From Gammaproteobacteria bacterium (GTDB lineage: Bacteria > Pseudomonadota > Gammaproteobacteria > Steroidobacterales > GCA-2729495): 64,000 bases of DNA. The position numbers were made by a program, and so were the translations under genes. Of this stretch, positions 17,882-27,273 are shown piece after piece; positions within the stretch are counted from its first letter, which is position 1, and every line of letters begins with the position of its first letter. The DNA lies in contig JANQPY010000010.1 of NCBI GenBank assembly GCA_028285245.1, positions 1 through 64,000 on the forward strand, in the 5' to 3' direction. The notes under the pieces were generated by a model that had not been told where the DNA came from, made no database searches, and saw nothing but the letters and a program-made list of their open reading frames with translations.

Positions 17882-19228
17882 ATGGTCATTGGTGCGACCG
17901 TGCCCGGAGCGGGCGAGCAGCAAGGCTCCACCGTCGCAAGCGCCGTTCGCGACCAGTACGAGAGTTATCCGTATCCGCCGCGCGAGCCTCTGGAAGAGCA
18001 CGCACGACTGCTGGCGCCGGTGGCTGATTCCCTCGACTTCCTGAATCATTTTGGTTTTGGTGGCCGTCGCGATTTTGGTGAGCCGTTCCGGGTGCTGGTC
18101 GCCGGTGGCGGCACCGGTGACAGCGTTGTGTTTCTCGCGGAGCAGTTACGCAACGACCCGGCAGAAATTCACTATCTGGATATCAGCGCCAGCTCTATGG
18201 CCGTGGCCCAGTCGCGTGCTCAGGAACGCCGCCTGGAAAACATTTGTTGGCAGCAGGCGTCACTGTTGGATTTACCGCAGCTTGGCTTAGGCAGGTTCAA
18301 CTACATCAACTGCTCCGGCGTCCTGCACCATCTGCAGGACCCTGATGCCGGCCTGGCAGTGCTGACGGACGTGCTTGCGGACGACGGTGTAATGACGCTC
18401 ATGGTGTACGGGCAGCACGCGCGCACGGGGGTGTATCAGCTGCAGGAACTGTTGCGCCTGCTCGAGAGCGATGCCGACACACCAGATGCGAGACTAAGCC
18501 GCGCGCGTGAACTGCTTGATCAGCTACCGGGATCGAATTGGTTTCAGCACGGCAAAGCATTGTTTGGCGACTACGCGCTGGGTGATGCGGGTCTGTACGA
18601 CTTGTTGTTGCACAGTCAGGATCGCGCCTACACCGTGCCGGAGCTGTATGAGTTCACCCGCCGCGCGGGGCTGTCGATCAATCAGTTCGTTGATGCTCAT
18701 GAATACGAACCGGCCGGCCGCCTGGACGACAAACTGTGGACGCCGGTTCTGGCTCAGCAGTCACGCGAGCAGCGCTATGCGATTGGGGAACTGCTGGCTG
18801 GCACGCTCAAGACGCATACCGTACTGGTGTCGCGGCGACCTGCGCCGCTGCCGTCGATTGATGATATGGACATGGTGCCCAGTCTGGCGATTGCATCACC
18901 CGTGGAGGCCTACGCTCAGTTCCATGCCCTGACCAGGCAAACTCAACAGGCCGGGCAGGCGATATTTCGTCATCGGGGTGCGAGCTTGTCGTTTGCAACC
19001 AGCGCCCCGCTGGCCGCGGCACTGAAGTATGTGGACGGTGACCGCAGTCTCGATGCTATCTACAGGGCCGCCGCCCGCGCGGGCAAGCACCGACGGCAGG
19101 CATTGCAGGCGGCCTTGCGGACTTTCTACGCCACGCTAAGCAGGAGGGGGCTTATGTATCTGCGCCACAAGGGGGTGCCGCGTTGTCCGACCGTTGCGGA
19201 ACTGCATGGCCGGTTGAGCAAAGATTGA
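17882..19228 (+). CDS. Class I SAM-dependent methyltransferase with C-terminal extension
   Basis: The 448-residue protein begins with an RDQYESYPYPPREPLEE segment seen in a group of uncharacterised methyltransferases. The Rossmann part follows: motif I FRVLVAGGGTGDSVVFLAEQL (about residues 68-88), HYLDISASSM, and NYINCSGVLHHLQDPDAG (motif IV region). Residues from about 300 onwards are not catalytic core and end in a basic helical part (RRGLMYLRHKGVPRC) that might be a winged-helix or substrate-binding module. The substrate is unknown. It is 66 bases after the secreted-protein gene, and its 3' end shares a bidirectional terminator with the porin gene. Confidence 0.8.
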   Translation: MVIGATVPGAGEQQGSTVASAVRDQYESYPYPPREPLEEHARLLAPVADSLDFLNHFGFGGRRDFGEPFRVLVAGGGTGDSVVFLAEQLRNDPAEIHYLDISASSMAVAQSRAQERRLENICWQQASLLDLPQLGLGRFNYINCSGVLHHLQDPDAGLAVLTDVLADDGVMTLMVYGQHARTGVYQLQELLRLLESDADTPDARLSRARELLDQLPGSNWFQHGKALFGDYALGDAGLYDLLLHSQDRAYTVPELYEFTRRAGLSINQFVDAHEYEPAGRLDDKLWTPVLAQQSREQRYAIGELLAGTLKTHTVLVSRRPAPLPSIDDMDMVPSLAIASPVEAYAQFHALTRQTQQAGQAIFRHRGASLSFATSAPLAAALKYVDGDRSLDAIYRAAARAGKHRRQALQAALRTFYATLSRRGLMYLRHKGVPRCPTVAELHGRLSKD

Positions 19229-19304
19229 CTGAATGGCCAGGGTCGGCAGTTGATTCTGGGGCGTGCTCGCCTGAGCCAGGCCGACCACAATTTCGCCAGC
19301 CAAG

Positions 19305-19332
19305 AAAAAGGGGAGCCGAAGCTCCCCTTTTT
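19305..19332. terminator. Bidirectional terminator between methyltransferase and porin genes
   Basis: A perfect 12-base-pair stem, AAAAAGGGGAGC / GCTCCCCTTTTT, closes a CGAA tetraloop. The A-run on one side and T-run on the other give a U-tract in both directions, so it can stop transcripts from both convergent neighbours. Confidence 0.93.
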
Positions 19333-19353
19333 CGGTTTGGGCAGAGTCTGTAG

Positions 19354-20628
19354 CTAGAAGCTTAGACGGAAGCCTGTGCCGATAACGAAGCCGTCGATAT
19401 CGTCACCGGTGGCGTTGAAATCGCCGACCTCTTCGTCGAACTGCACGTCCGCTGCCATGCCATACCAGCTGATGCCGTTGCCCAGATCATAGTTGGTAGC
19501 GATCTTGATGATCTCGACCTCTTCCTTCGGGTTGCTGAAGCCCGGGCTTGGAGTCGCGGAGAAGTTCTCGTCGTCGATGTTCTCGCCGTTGAAGTACGTC
19601 AGCGACAAGCCGAGCCCATCGACCTCATAAGACACACCCAGATCATAGGCATCGCCGTCGGCTTCCCAGGTACCGCTCTGATCAGCAAACGAGCCGCCGA
19701 TCGTGAAGCCGCCGAAGCCGAGGTTCAGGCCGAACCCGTAGACTTCGGGGTCATCCCGGTTGGCGCCGGCCGGCGCTGTATCGGGCACGTCGCGGGTGCT
19801 GGTGCCGTAGCGTGCGGAAGCAGCGAGATCAAACGAACCGAAACTATGTACATAGTTCAGAGCGATATCGAAGAACTCGCAAACGTTGTCTGCACAGTTG
19901 ATTTGTCCGTCGTCGAACTGTTCATCGTCTCGGCCATAAGACGCGCCGATGATGAAGCCGGCAAGGTTTGGCGAGAAGTAGCTGATCTTCCCGGTAGGCT
20001 CGCTTGCGCCATTGGAGATCAGCGTGTCGCCCAGAGTGCCGAAGCGCACATCGTTGCCGACATCGAATGAGCCGATACCGTCTGATACTGAGCCGCCGTA
20101 GGGCACCAGATCATGGAAGTTGTTCTGCTCGATTCCGATAAAGGCAACGTCCGGTGCAGTCTCGGATAGTTTCCGGCCAGCGTCATAGGTGTCGCCAATA
20201 AGCACTTCACCCCAGTTGCCCTTGACGAAAAGGAACGCCTCATTCAGGTGGTCCTGGTCGTCGTCACTGTTCGACTGATTGAAACCCTCAAGTTCCACGC
20301 GGGCGCCGAAGGTCAGGCCATTGTCGGCGGTCAGGTTGAAGTTAAAACTCACCTGCCCGTCTAGCCGACCATCGAAGCCGTCGAGGTCAGCCTCGGACGT
20401 CGTGTCGTAGTCGAGCGAGCTGTAGGCGACCGTGGAGTCGAGAAGCGCGCCGACGCCCAGGTTCCAGTCGATGTCATTGGTCGAGCCGCTGATCTCCAGC
20501 TCCGTGCTGTCGATGCCGGTCTGGGATGCGCGGGCGTTGGCTGCCGGACCCGTCTGGGCCGCGAAGCCAACCGTTGCAAAGCTACAACAGGCCAGCGCTA
20601 TGCTGGCGCTAAGTACTGATTTCTTCAT
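19354..20628 (-). CDS. Outer-membrane porin (general porin-like)
   Basis: The 424-residue protein has a clear Sec signal (MKKSVLSASIALACCSFATVGFA, cleaved at about 23-24) and a mature part made of alternating amphipathic strands rich in G, D, N, Y and F. It ends in GTGFRLSF, the C-terminal phenylalanine needed for BAM-dependent assembly. Strand-turn patterns such as GQVSFNFNLTADNGLTFGARVELEGF and LSLTYFNGENID are those of 16-stranded trimeric porins. The protein is very acidic (loops with NSDDDQDH), which may fit a saline habitat or cation preference; that is inference. Two cysteines (INCADNVCEFF) probably form a loop disulfide. Confidence 0.88.
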   Translation of the reverse strand: MKKSVLSASIALACCSFATVGFAAQTGPAANARASQTGIDSTELEISGSTNDIDWNLGVGALLDSTVAYSSLDYDTTSEADLDGFDGRLDGQVSFNFNLTADNGLTFGARVELEGFNQSNSDDDQDHLNEAFLFVKGNWGEVLIGDTYDAGRKLSETAPDVAFIGIEQNNFHDLVPYGGSVSDGIGSFDVGNDVRFGTLGDTLISNGASEPTGKISYFSPNLAGFIIGASYGRDDEQFDDGQINCADNVCEFFDIALNYVHSFGSFDLAASARYGTSTRDVPDTAPAGANRDDPEVYGFGLNLGFGGFTIGGSFADQSGTWEADGDAYDLGVSYEVDGLGLSLTYFNGENIDDENFSATPSPGFSNPKEEVEIIKIATNYDLGNGISWYGMAADVQFDEEVGDFNATGDDIDGFVIGTGFRLSF

Positions 20629-20951
20629 GAGTTTGCCCCCCCAAGGGCTATCATTCGGACAACATAATCCAGCAACAACACTGGCCGGGGCGAGCCCGTA
20701 TTCTCGACCCGGCGCGAATAGTAACCGGTAAAATTCCAGAAATGCTAGTGTTTTTCGGTATTGATCTCCGCGCCAGCCAGCTGTCGCAAAAAAGCAACAT
20801 AGACATAATATTTAGAAAAACAAAGGGCTGCGAGCCTGTGTTAGCCTTCGGGGCGACGCATTTGGACGCAACCTGCTTGCTGGCTCGCCTGATTCGGCGT
20901 GGCGGCGGCGATCCGCCTGACGCTAAGTGGGGCGGCCTTCAGGAAATGCCA
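20629..20951. promoter_or_regulatory. Divergent porin / VPLPA-CTERM protein control region
   Basis: The 323-base gap contains no credible gene. It has an A/T-rich patch at about 20785-20822, including TAATAT at 20807-20812, within otherwise GC-rich DNA, which probably marks a promoter. The frame of the next gene is open back to 20742, but that part lacks a ribosome site and a signal sequence. A run of seven C residues immediately precedes the porin start region. Confidence 0.4.
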
Positions 20952-21836
20952 ATGCGATCACTGCTGCGATCTTTAGTGCGCCTTACCTCAGCGCCCTGTC
21001 TCCTGGTTCTCGTCGTTTCTCTGCTGCTCTCGCCGGCATCAGCCATGGCCGCGGGCGTGACCGCGCTCATCAACGCCAACTCCGGCGGCGGCACGGACAT
21101 CGTCAACGAAACCTTGCCGGGTCCGGCCATCGAACGCACAGCGTTCGCTGAGGTTACGGGCACCGCCTTCGATACGTTTTCGACCGGCACGGTCTCCGCG
21201 GACTTGCGAGATGCCACCTTGAAGGTTGTAACGGACGTTGAGCGTTCGAGTTTTTTTGCGGCCAGCATTAGCGCTACCGCCAGCCTGGAAGACCTGCTGA
21301 CCTTCGAGATTGACCAGGCACCGGGCGAGTTTATCGAGGTGACCGTTTTGTTTCAGCTGGACGGGACGCTGTTCAGTTCAGAGGCATCCGGCGGTGGCAG
21401 TCAGGCAACGCTCAATACGGATCTGCTTAGTTTTGAGGGCGCAGCGGCCCGCGACTCTCTTATTTCTGAGCGTCGCTACGGAAAGCTGCCGTCGGTCGCA
21501 CTGGAGTCGGTAACCGCCGCGGATCCGGAAACCTTCTTCGAAACCACACAGATCGGCGACTTCGTCTTTGATAACGACGACTTCGGGCGGGTAGAGGGCA
21601 CGATTCGCTTGTTCGGCCCAAATCCAACGCTGGATATCGTGCTGTCGCTGATTACGCTGGGCAAAACCGATTTCTTTAGCACGGCGACTTTCGGGTTTGT
21701 CGATCTCCCCGGTGACGTAAGTTTCACCTCGGAATCCGGTTTCTTTCTGACCGGCGCGGTGATCCCGCTACCGGCCGCGGCGTGGTTGTTCCTGTCCGGA
21801 ATCGCGGCGCTTGGGTGTGCGCGGCGAAAAGGTTAG
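20952..21836 (+). CDS. VPLPA-CTERM sorting domain protein (exosortase target)
   Basis: The 294-residue product begins with a long Sec signal (MRSLLRSLVRL...SAMAAG, cleaved at about residue 36). It ends with IPLPAAAWLFLSGIAALG then CARRKG. That is a textbook VPLPA-CTERM tail: the PLPA motif, one membrane segment, then a short basic tail. Such proteins are recognised by an exosortase and exported to the surface or the extracellular matrix, often together with polysaccharide. The middle part is beta-rich, with no motif I recognise and no cysteine. I chose ATG 20952 because an AGGA site lies 8 bases upstream; ATG 20946 is also in frame. No exosortase gene is in the window. Confidence 0.85.
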   Translation: MRSLLRSLVRLTSAPCLLVLVVSLLLSPASAMAAGVTALINANSGGGTDIVNETLPGPAIERTAFAEVTGTAFDTFSTGTVSADLRDATLKVVTDVERSSFFAASISATASLEDLLTFEIDQAPGEFIEVTVLFQLDGTLFSSEASGGGSQATLNTDLLSFEGAAARDSLISERRYGKLPSVALESVTAADPETFFETTQIGDFVFDNDDFGRVEGTIRLFGPNPTLDIVLSLITLGKTDFFSTATFGFVDLPGDVSFTSESGFFLTGAVIPLPAAAWLFLSGIAALGCARRKG

Positions 21837-21874
21837 CACCAGCCTCGCTCTGGCCGCTGCGCTGGCCAGGGCGG

Positions 21875-22489
21875 TCAGCCGCTGGCAAGCTGCGCGCGCG
21901 CAGCGCTGATACTCATCTCACCCGCGACGACGCCGTCCAGGATATCCATTAGCTCGCGCAGCTCATCGCGATCCAGTTCGCCGGAGCGCAGTCCGATGAC
22001 CCGGCCGCCCGGCGCAACCAGCACCGAAAAGGGCAGGCCAACAAATTCGGGCCCGAAGGCCTCCGCTGCATCCATCCCCGACTGCTGACCGGTGAGAATC
22101 GGGTAAGTGATGCCATTCTCGGTGATGAACGCGACCACGTCTGGCAGCCTGTCCACCGCAACACCCAACACCTGAAATCCGCTGCCCCGGCGCTCGTCGT
22201 GCAAGGTTTGCAGCAGCGGCATCTCGCGAATACACGGCGGGCACCACGTAGCCCAAAAGTTAATCAGTAGTGCGTCATCGCGATACTCGGTGACTGACTG
22301 TTGTCCGCCATCGAGGGTTTGCAGCGTGAAGTCGGGCAGCTCGGCAACGAGCTCACGTTGTTCAGCGCTGGCCAGCGAGGGCGCGGGCGCAGATGGCACG
22401 ACCCGTTGACCAACCCAGAACCCGGCGACGACGAATATCAGCACGAACGCCGTGATCCGCACGGCGCTCGCAACGCTAGACAGATTCAT
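21875..22489 (-). CDS. TlpA-like membrane-anchored thioredoxin
   Basis: The 204-residue protein has an N-terminal membrane anchor (ITAFVLIFVVAGFWVGQRVV, residues 12-31) and a periplasmic thioredoxin-like domain of the TlpA/ResA type. The active site is WATWCPPCIREMP and the cis-proline region is FVGLPFSVLVAPGG. It would reduce periplasmic disulfides, such as those of apocytochromes or outer-membrane thiol proteins, with electrons from DsbD. Its ATG overlaps the dsbD stop (ATGA), which supports a functional pair. Confidence 0.9.
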   Translation of the reverse strand: MNLSSVASAVRITAFVLIFVVAGFWVGQRVVPSAPAPSLASAEQRELVAELPDFTLQTLDGGQQSVTEYRDDALLINFWATWCPPCIREMPLLQTLHDERRGSGFQVLGVAVDRLPDVVAFITENGITYPILTGQQSGMDAAEAFGPEFVGLPFSVLVAPGGRVIGLRSGELDRDELRELMDILDGVVAGEMSISAARAQLASG

Positions 22490-24675
22490 GTGCCGCGCAA
22501 AGCGTCGGATGCGTGAACTGCAAACTCGTCGGCCGGCATGAAGCCGACCACTCTATAGCCCGCCTGTTCCTGACCGTAGTCGTCGAAAAACATGATCGTC
22601 GGCGGGCCGAAGATGCCGAAGTGATTGAGCAGCGACTGATCGGCTTCGTCGTTTGCCGTGACGTCAGCCTGCAATAGCACTGTGCGGTCGAGAGCAGCGT
22701 GAACGCGTTCATCCGTGAAAGTGTAGCGCTCCATCTCCTTGCACGACACACACCAGTCTGCGTAGAAATCCAGCATAACGGTTTGTCCGCTGGCGCTCGC
22801 TCTGGCCAGGGCGCCTTCCAGGTCTTCAACCGTCTTGATGGGCTGGAACTCAAGCTCGCTATGCGCGGCGCCATTGCTGCTGACGGACACGAATCGCAGC
22901 GGCTGCAGGGGGTCCTGCGCACCGGCCAGAGCGCCAATCAAGAGCATTGCGCCGTAGAGGCTTGCCAGCAGTCCAAAGCCCTTGCCGAGCTTCGGCGTGG
23001 TGCCTGCATCCGGCAGCAAGGTGGTAAATGCACCCATGAACACACCTGCAACAAAAATCAGCACGCCCCAAAGTGCCACCGTGACGGCACCTGGCAGAAG
23101 GCGCTCAAGCATCCATATGGCCAGGCCCAGCATCATGAAGCCAAACGCGCCTTTCACCTTCTCCATCCAGGCACCAGCCCGCGGCAGCAGCTTGCCGGCC
23201 GATGTACCGATCACCAGCAGAGGCAGGCCCATACCGATGCTCATGGCAAACAGGGCAAGCGCGCCGCGCGTGACGTCCGCAGCCTGGGCCATCACGGTCA
23301 GCGTCGCCACCAGCGGCGGGGCGACACAGGTTGTGACCACCAGCGCCGACAGCGCGCCCATGATGGCCGTGCCAAAGAACGTCCCGGACTTCTGGCGGTT
23401 GCTGGCACCGGTGAGGCGGTTCTGGATTGCCGCTGGCATTTGCAGCTCGTAGAGGCCGAACATCGACAGTGCCAGAGCAACGAACAGGGTGGCGACGGAC
23501 ACAATGATCCAGGGTTTCTGCAGCGCGGCCTGCAGTTGCCCGCCCATGGCCCCAACCAGTGCGCCGGCCAGCGTGTAGGTAAATGCCATGCCCAGGACAT
23601 ACGTCAGCGACAGGGCGAAGGCGCGGCCGGTGGTGACGTCCTTGCCCTGCCCGGCGATGATCCCGGAGAGAATCGGCACCATCGGCAAAACACAGGGCGT
23701 GAAGGCCAGCAACAGTCCAAGGCCCACAAAGGTCAGCATCACCATGCCGATGCTGCTTTCCATGATCATGCCGGACAAACGGTCCTGCTCTGAGATTGGT
23801 GCCGCAGCTCTGGTCAGCGGCTCAGCGCCGGTGGCTTCGGGCAAATCGACGGCCAGCGTGTAGGTGCCCGGGGGGTAGCAAATGCTGTTTTCCTTGCAGC
23901 CCTGGTAGGCGAGGGTCAGCTCAATCAGCCCGGCCGCCGGCGTAGGCCGCGACAGCGGCACTTCCATTCGCGCCTCGGAGTAGAAAACTTCGGTGTCACC
24001 AAAATGTTCGTCCCACTTGGGCGTTCCCCGCGGAACGACAGGCATCGCGGCTTGCGCGCGGCCCTCGAGCACGGTTGCCATCAGGCTGTCGCGATAGAGG
24101 TAATAGCCATCGGCTACCCGCCAGTTCACGGCAAGCCGGAACGGGTCGATCACTTCGACATCAGCGACGAAGGCCTGCTCCGCGGGCAGCGGCTCGCCCG
24201 GCACGCCGGTGCCCGGACTGCCATCGCCAAGCAGCGCGGTCAGGCTGCCGGAAGGCGTTTCGCCAAGGCTGACCTGAGTCGTCCAGCGCTGCGGCGGGTA
24301 ACACAGTCCGATATCCGCACAACCTTGCGAGCGCAGTTCAAGCTCAATGGCCTGGATGCCGCTCGCTCGCCGCGCAATGGGCAGGCGCACTTCTGCCGCC
24401 TGACGATAAATCTCCATGCGCCCGAAGAATTCGTCTTCATAAGGCTTGCCAGTCGGGAGAACCGCATCGCCCAGCTCCACGCCATCGGTGCGGCTGCGAA
24501 AGGCCATGCGCTCCTTGTATAAGTAGTGACCGGGCTCGATGTCCCAGCGCACGAGCAGTTCCTCGCCGGCAGACGAGACGCTGTACCGGAAGGCTTCCTC
24601 CGGCTTGAGGATGTCATCCTGGGCGGCGCCAGCGGTGGCGGAAGCCAGCAGGGCGATGGCAACCCACTTCATCAT
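22486..24675 (-). CDS. dsbD: Thiol:disulfide interchange protein DsbD with two tandem alpha domains
   Basis: The 729-residue protein is much longer than E. coli DsbD (565). After the signal (MKWVAIALLASATAGAAQ) come two DsbD-alpha domains in tandem: the first ends with QGCADIGLCYPPQRW, the second with QGCKENSICYPPGTY, and each keeps the cysteine pair. Then follow eight membrane segments with LAFTPCVLPMVPILSG and TTCVAPPLVATL, which hold the two transmembrane cysteines. The C-terminal thioredoxin-like gamma domain has FYADWCVSCKEMERYTF. It carries electrons from cytoplasmic thioredoxin to periplasmic thiol proteins. The start at ATG 24675 overlaps the cutA stop (ATGA). Confidence 0.95.
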   Translation of the reverse strand: MMKWVAIALLASATAGAAQDDILKPEEAFRYSVSSAGEELLVRWDIEPGHYLYKERMAFRSRTDGVELGDAVLPTGKPYEDEFFGRMEIYRQAAEVRLPIARRASGIQAIELELRSQGCADIGLCYPPQRWTTQVSLGETPSGSLTALLGDGSPGTGVPGEPLPAEQAFVADVEVIDPFRLAVNWRVADGYYLYRDSLMATVLEGRAQAAMPVVPRGTPKWDEHFGDTEVFYSEARMEVPLSRPTPAAGLIELTLAYQGCKENSICYPPGTYTLAVDLPEATGAEPLTRAAAPISEQDRLSGMIMESSIGMVMLTFVGLGLLLAFTPCVLPMVPILSGIIAGQGKDVTTGRAFALSLTYVLGMAFTYTLAGALVGAMGGQLQAALQKPWIIVSVATLFVALALSMFGLYELQMPAAIQNRLTGASNRQKSGTFFGTAIMGALSALVVTTCVAPPLVATLTVMAQAADVTRGALALFAMSIGMGLPLLVIGTSAGKLLPRAGAWMEKVKGAFGFMMLGLAIWMLERLLPGAVTVALWGVLIFVAGVFMGAFTTLLPDAGTTPKLGKGFGLLASLYGAMLLIGALAGAQDPLQPLRFVSVSSNGAAHSELEFQPIKTVEDLEGALARASASGQTVMLDFYADWCVSCKEMERYTFTDERVHAALDRTVLLQADVTANDEADQSLLNHFGIFGPPTIMFFDDYGQEQAGYRVVGFMPADEFAVHASDALRGT

Positions 24676-24992
24676 GCGGTTACTTCTTCCATCCACTGCA
24701 GGTAGGCGTCGCTTCCGGCGACGATGGGCAGGCCGATAATCTCGGGGGTGTCATAGGGATGCAGACGACGTATCTCGGCCTCAAGTTCCCCGAACCGGGC
24801 ATGTCGCGACTTGATCAATAGCAGCACCTCGTGGTCTTCCTCGATCTGATCTTGCCACCGGAACAGTGACCTGATGCCGGCCCCGCGGTTTACGCAGGCG
24901 GCCAGCCGTTCCTCGACCAGCGCGGTAGCGATCGCAGCCGCGCTCGCATCATCCGGGCAGGTGCACATAACCAGCAGAAAGTCTGTCTTCAT
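24672..24992 (-). CDS. cutA: Divalent cation tolerance protein CutA
   Basis: The 106-residue protein is a CutA1: LVMCTCPDDASAAAIATALVEERLAACVN at the N-terminus, SLFRWQDQIEEDHEVLLLIKS in the middle and HPYDTPEIIGLPIVAGSDAYLQWM at the end. CutA forms stable PII-like trimers; a link to copper tolerance is historical and weak. It is the first gene of the cutA-dsbD-tlpA run, all coupled by ATGA overlaps, and diverges from groES. Confidence 0.95.
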   Translation of the reverse strand: MKTDFLLVMCTCPDDASAAAIATALVEERLAACVNRGAGIRSLFRWQDQIEEDHEVLLLIKSRHARFGELEAEIRRLHPYDTPEIIGLPIVAGSDAYLQWMEEVTA

Positions 24993-25092
24993 GGAGAGCG
25001 TTGGCCCGCAGCCACCGGGCTGGCGGCAAGAATAGCGCCGGGGTCAAGGGCCTGTCATGGGCCGGGCGCACAGCCCGGACGATCAGGCTAAG

Positions 25093-25123
25093 CCCTTGAA
25101 ATCGGGTTTTTCGTCGCTATCAT
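25093..25123 (+). promoter_or_regulatory. groESL promoter, sigma-70 or sigma-32 type
   Basis: CCCTTGAAA at 25093-25101 matches the sigma-32 -35 element and also contains a sigma-70-like TTGAAA (25096-25101). TATCAT at 25118-25123 is 16 bases downstream and fits a sigma-70 -10; the sigma-32 -10 (CCCCAT type) is poor here (CGCTAT). The -10 touches the CIRCE operator, so HrcA would block the polymerase. Confidence 0.65.
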
Positions 25124-25149
25124 TAGCACTCCTCCGGGCAGAGTGCTAG
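25123..25149. promoter_or_regulatory. CIRCE operator (HrcA site) upstream of groES
   Basis: TTAGCACTC at 25123-25131 and GAGTGCTAG at 25141-25149 flank a 9-base spacer. This matches the CIRCE consensus in both arms except for the last base (G instead of A). It is the binding site of the HrcA repressor, whose gene is not in the window. It lies about 55 bases upstream of groES. Confidence 0.95.
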
Positions 25150-25204
25150 CAATGGGCCCGGCCAGTTTGGGGCAAAAAAGCCTATAAATCAGGAGATTAG
25201 AAAC

Positions 25205-25495
25205 ATGAACATCCGTCCGCTCCATGATCGTGTGATCGTCCGGCGCATGGAAGAAGAGCGCACATCCCCGGGTGGCATCGTCATTCCGGACAGCGCGACC
25301 GAAAAACCGATCAAAGGTGAAGTGATTGCCGTGGGCAATGGTCGTGTGCTGGAAAACGGCGAAGTCCGCGCCCTGGATCTCAAGGCCGGCGACAAGGTGC
25401 TGTTTGGCAAGTACAGCGGCACGGAAGTGAAGGTTGAAGGCGAAGAGCTGCTGGTCATGAAAGAAGATGACGTCATGGCCGTGATCGACAGCTAG
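25205..25495 (+). CDS. groES: Co-chaperonin GroES
   Basis: The 96-residue GroES begins [19 protein letters not shown]. It contains the mobile loop ([19 protein letters not shown]), [10 protein letters not shown] and [16 protein letters not shown]. It caps the GroEL ring during protein folding. It is under the CIRCE operator and is followed by groEL after 59 bases. Confidence 0.98.
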   Translation: MNIRPLHDRVIVRRMEEERTSPGGIVIPDSATEKPIKGEVIAVGNGRVLENGEVRALDLKAGDKVLFGKYSGTEVKVEGEELLVMKEDDVMAVIDS

Positions 25496-25542
25496 ACAGC
25501 CCAGTCGATCAATAAGTAAGACACAGTAAGACTAACGCTTAG

Positions 25543-27183
<1,641 letters not shown>

Positions 27184-27216
27184 CGCGGCCTGAGCCCCAG
27201 GTTGAAAACTTAGGGC

Positions 27217-27247
27217 GAAAAGCCCCGCCTCGGCGGGGCTTTTTTTT
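27217..27247 (+). terminator. Intrinsic terminator of groESL
   Basis: An AGCCCCGC / GCGGGGCT stem (27221-27228 and 27233-27240) with a CTCG loop is preceded by four A residues and followed by a run of T residues to 27247. This is a classic Rho-independent terminator. Confidence 0.95.
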
Positions 27248-27273
27248 GCGCGGCGCCCGCTTACCATGGCGCA

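Noticed and set aside
22699..23793. 364-codon plus-strand frame opposite dsbD
   Set aside because: Its translation is rich in Q, H and R without any fold-like pattern, as expected for the antisense of membrane-protein codons.
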